The notes beneath the pieces are model-generated. The model ran no database searches. It saw nothing but the letters and a program-made list of their open reading frames with translations, and was not told the DNA's origin. DNA of 64,000 nt from Bosea sp. AS-1 (GTDB lineage: Bacteria > Pseudomonadota > Alphaproteobacteria > Rhizobiales > Beijerinckiaceae), in the NCBI RefSeq assembly GCF_002220095.1, contig NZ_CP022372.1, positions 4,002,501 through 4,066,500 on the forward strand, in the 5' to 3' direction. Below are positions 62,551 to 64,000 of the stretch, piece after piece. The position numbers and the translations under genes are program-made. Every line of letters begins with the position of its first letter. The stretch's first letter is position 1.

Positions 62551-63780
62551 TCAGGCGTTGGCGACGCGCCAGGCGGTGGCGAGCAGCACGTTGGCGCCGG
62601 CGACCATGTCCTCGTCGGTGCTGAATTCGGCAGGGTTGTGGGAGAGGCCGCCGATGGAGGGAATGAACACCATGGCCGTCGGACAGAGCCGCGCCATCAT
62701 CTGGGCGTCGTGGCCGGCGCCCGAGATCATGCGCCGGATCGGCAGATCGAACTCCCGCGCGCTGCGCTCGACCTCGACGATCAGTTCCTCCGCGAAAGGC
62801 GTCGCCGGGAAGCGAGCAAGGTCCCGGAAGGCGATGTGGATGTCGTCGCGCGCGGAGAGCTCGGCGCAGAAGCGGCGTACGGCTTCCTCGGCCTGGGCGA
62901 GCGGCGCGTCCTGCGGATTGCGCAGGTCGAGCGTCATCACCACCGTTTCCGGCACAACATTGACGTTGGCGGGCGTCACCCGGATGACGCCCATATTGGC
63001 GAGTTGATGCGGAATGGTCTTGGTCAGCTCGTTGGCAAAGATGTTGACGCGCGCCGCAGCAAGTCCCGGGTCCTTGCGATAGGCCATCGGCGTCGTGCCG
63101 GCATGGCTCGGCCTGCCCTTCAGCGTCAGTTCCAGCCAGGTGATCGCCTGGATGCCGGTGACAGCACCGAGCCCGCCGCCCTCGTTCTCGAGCACCGGCC
63201 CCTGCTCGATATGCATCTCCAGGTAGGCGTGCGCCGGCAGGAAGCCCGGCTTCTCGACGCCCTCATAGCCGATGCGCTTCAGCTCGGCACCGAGGCCCAC
63301 GCCTTCGGCATCGACCTCCGCATGGGCAGCTTCGACGCTCATCCCGCCCGCCCAGACATAGGAGCCGAGCATGTCGGGATGGAAGCGCGCGCCCTCCTCG
63401 TTGGTGAAGGCGATGACGGCCATGTCGCGCTTCGGCGTCAGTCCGGCATCGCGCAGCGCCGCCAGCACCTCGACCCCGGCAACGACGCCGAGCGCGCCGT
63501 CGAAACGCCCGCCCGTACCGACCGTATCGATATGCGAGCCCATGACGAGGGCCGGGCCGTCCTCCAGCCCCTTGAGAATGCCGACGATGTTGCCGATCGC
63601 GTCGACGCGGACGTCGAGCCCGAGCGCCTTGAGCTGGCCGACGAGCCAGTCGCGCCCCTGCTTGTCCTCGTCGCTCAAGGCAAGTCGACGGCAGCCGCCT
63701 TCGGGCGTCGCGCCGATGCGCGCCAGCTCCGCCAGCCGCGACGTCAGCCGCGCGCCATCGATCCGCAGATTGGTGCTCAT
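62551..63780 (-). CDS. Zn-dependent N-carbamoyl-L-amino acid hydrolase / allantoate amidohydrolase family
   Basis: The 409-residue M20-family enzyme has the metal ligands H83 (GSHIDTV), D94 (GRFDGALG), E128/E129 (TNEEGARF), a later HIEQGP histidine and LSHNPAE near the C-terminus. Known members remove carbamoyl groups from L-amino acids or act on allantoate or ureidoglycine. With D-carbamoylase nearby, a carbamoyl amino acid role is favoured, but allantoate cannot be excluded. The start at 63780 has a GAGGAGG ribosome site; the frame opens to 63951. Confidence 0.9.
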   Translation of the reverse strand: MSTNLRIDGARLTSRLAELARIGATPEGGCRRLALSDEDKQGRDWLVGQLKALGLDVRVDAIGNIVGILKGLEDGPALVMGSHIDTVGTGGRFDGALGVVAGVEVLAALRDAGLTPKRDMAVIAFTNEEGARFHPDMLGSYVWAGGMSVEAAHAEVDAEGVGLGAELKRIGYEGVEKPGFLPAHAYLEMHIEQGPVLENEGGGLGAVTGIQAITWLELTLKGRPSHAGTTPMAYRKDPGLAAARVNIFANELTKTIPHQLANMGVIRVTPANVNVVPETVVMTLDLRNPQDAPLAQAEEAVRRFCAELSARDDIHIAFRDLARFPATPFAEELIVEVERSAREFDLPIRRMISGAGHDAQMMARLCPTAMVFIPSIGGLSHNPAEFSTDEDMVAGANVLLATAWRVANA

Positions 63781-63915
63781 GGTCGGCAGCCCTCCTCGTT
63801 CGGCCGAGGCAAGATGCAGGCCGCGTTGCGGCTTGTCGACCCGCCCGGCATGCATCCGCCCCCCTTCAGCGAGTGGCTGTCTGTGCCCTGCAATCGCGGG
63901 TAGAAGCGGGATCCC

Positions 63916-64000
63916 ATGTCCACAGCTGCCGTGATCCCCGCCTCGCCCCATTCCTGGCTCGCCGAAGCCCGGGCCATGCTCGCCCTGAGCTGGCCGATGG
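63916..64000 (+). CDS. MATE-type efflux transporter (N-terminal fragment, runs off the window)
   Basis: Only 28 residues are present, ending in ARAMLALSWPM, a text that resembles the first helix of MATE family multidrug exporters (usually followed by VLTNL). The start ATG 63916 is divergent from the M20 hydrolase gene with 135 bp between. The rest lies outside the window, so the assignment is tentative. Confidence 0.55.
   Translation, partial: MSTAAVIPASPHSWLAEARAMLALSWPM

Noticed and set aside
1..64000. RNA genes, CRISPR arrays, insertion sequences, prophage or integron
   Set aside because: No tRNA-like clover arms, regularly spaced repeats, transposase or integrase frames, or phage structural genes were recognised by reading.

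Overview
The window is GC-rich, densely coding DNA from an alphaproteobacterium, most likely of the order Hyphomicrobiales (Rhizobiales) and plausibly Bosea-like. The clues are gene content and codon bias: a giant GPR/RgsE-type polar-growth protein, a TIGR03808-type Tat-exported repeat protein, an Mla transporter whose permease carries a fused STAS domain, and a divergent soxR/flavin reductase pair. The genus is an inference. I see no rRNA, tRNA, CRISPR array, insertion sequence or prophage; the region reads as ordinary chromosome with many catabolic and transport operons. The first and last genes are cut by the window edges.

Layout. 1-10.6 kb holds mostly single genes: a DUF900-like lipoprotein hydrolase (partial), MeaB, a Tat-exported beta-helix protein, a type II asparaginase-like protein, a kynurenine-formamidase-like hydrolase, a stand-alone Lrp RAM domain, malic enzyme (MaeB), an orphan peptide-binding protein and a D-amino-acid transaminase. 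A 100-bp nested palindrome follows. 10.7-21.4 kb is a purine catabolism divergon. guaD faces xdhA across 68 bp, and xdhA-xdhB-xdhC runs with overlapping genes into a BMP-type ABC importer (ATPase, two permeases, binding protein). The cluster fits uptake of purines, guanine to xanthine, then xanthine to urate.

21.7-36.4 kb is housekeeping and cell envelope. It contains HU, a CoxE-like VWA protein, a small membrane protein, a universal stress protein, an adrenodoxin-type ferredoxin and an Hpt protein divergent from a 2066-residue protein. That protein has two membrane helices, long arrays of 22-, 55- and 33-residue repeats (all multiples of 11) and a conserved-looking C-terminus, and is best matched to GPR/RgsE. 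A strong terminator, a stand-alone DnaB-like ATPase and a four-gene Mla operon follow.

36.7-46 kb holds an SsuABC-type importer divergent from a creatininase-family hydrolase across a perfect 8+8 inverted repeat, soxR with a SoxR box in a 19-bp promoter spacer facing a flavin reductase, an MBL hydrolase, malonyl-CoA decarboxylase and an OtnK-type kinase. 46.3-64 kb is dedicated to peptides and unusual amino-acid derivatives. A plus-strand set carries a Dpp-type binding protein, two permeases, gamma-glutamyltransferase and DUF1028. A nine-gene minus-strand run carries a binding protein, two permeases, D-carbamoylase, an unknown protein, an amidohydrolase, a GNAT, RidA and a D-threonine-aldolase-like enzyme. 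An amidase and an M20 carbamoylase follow. Both importers lack ATPase genes here. The most notable items are the hendecad-repeat giant, the SoxR promoter, the unknown protein embedded in the carbamoylase operon, and the structured palindromes in several intergenic gaps.
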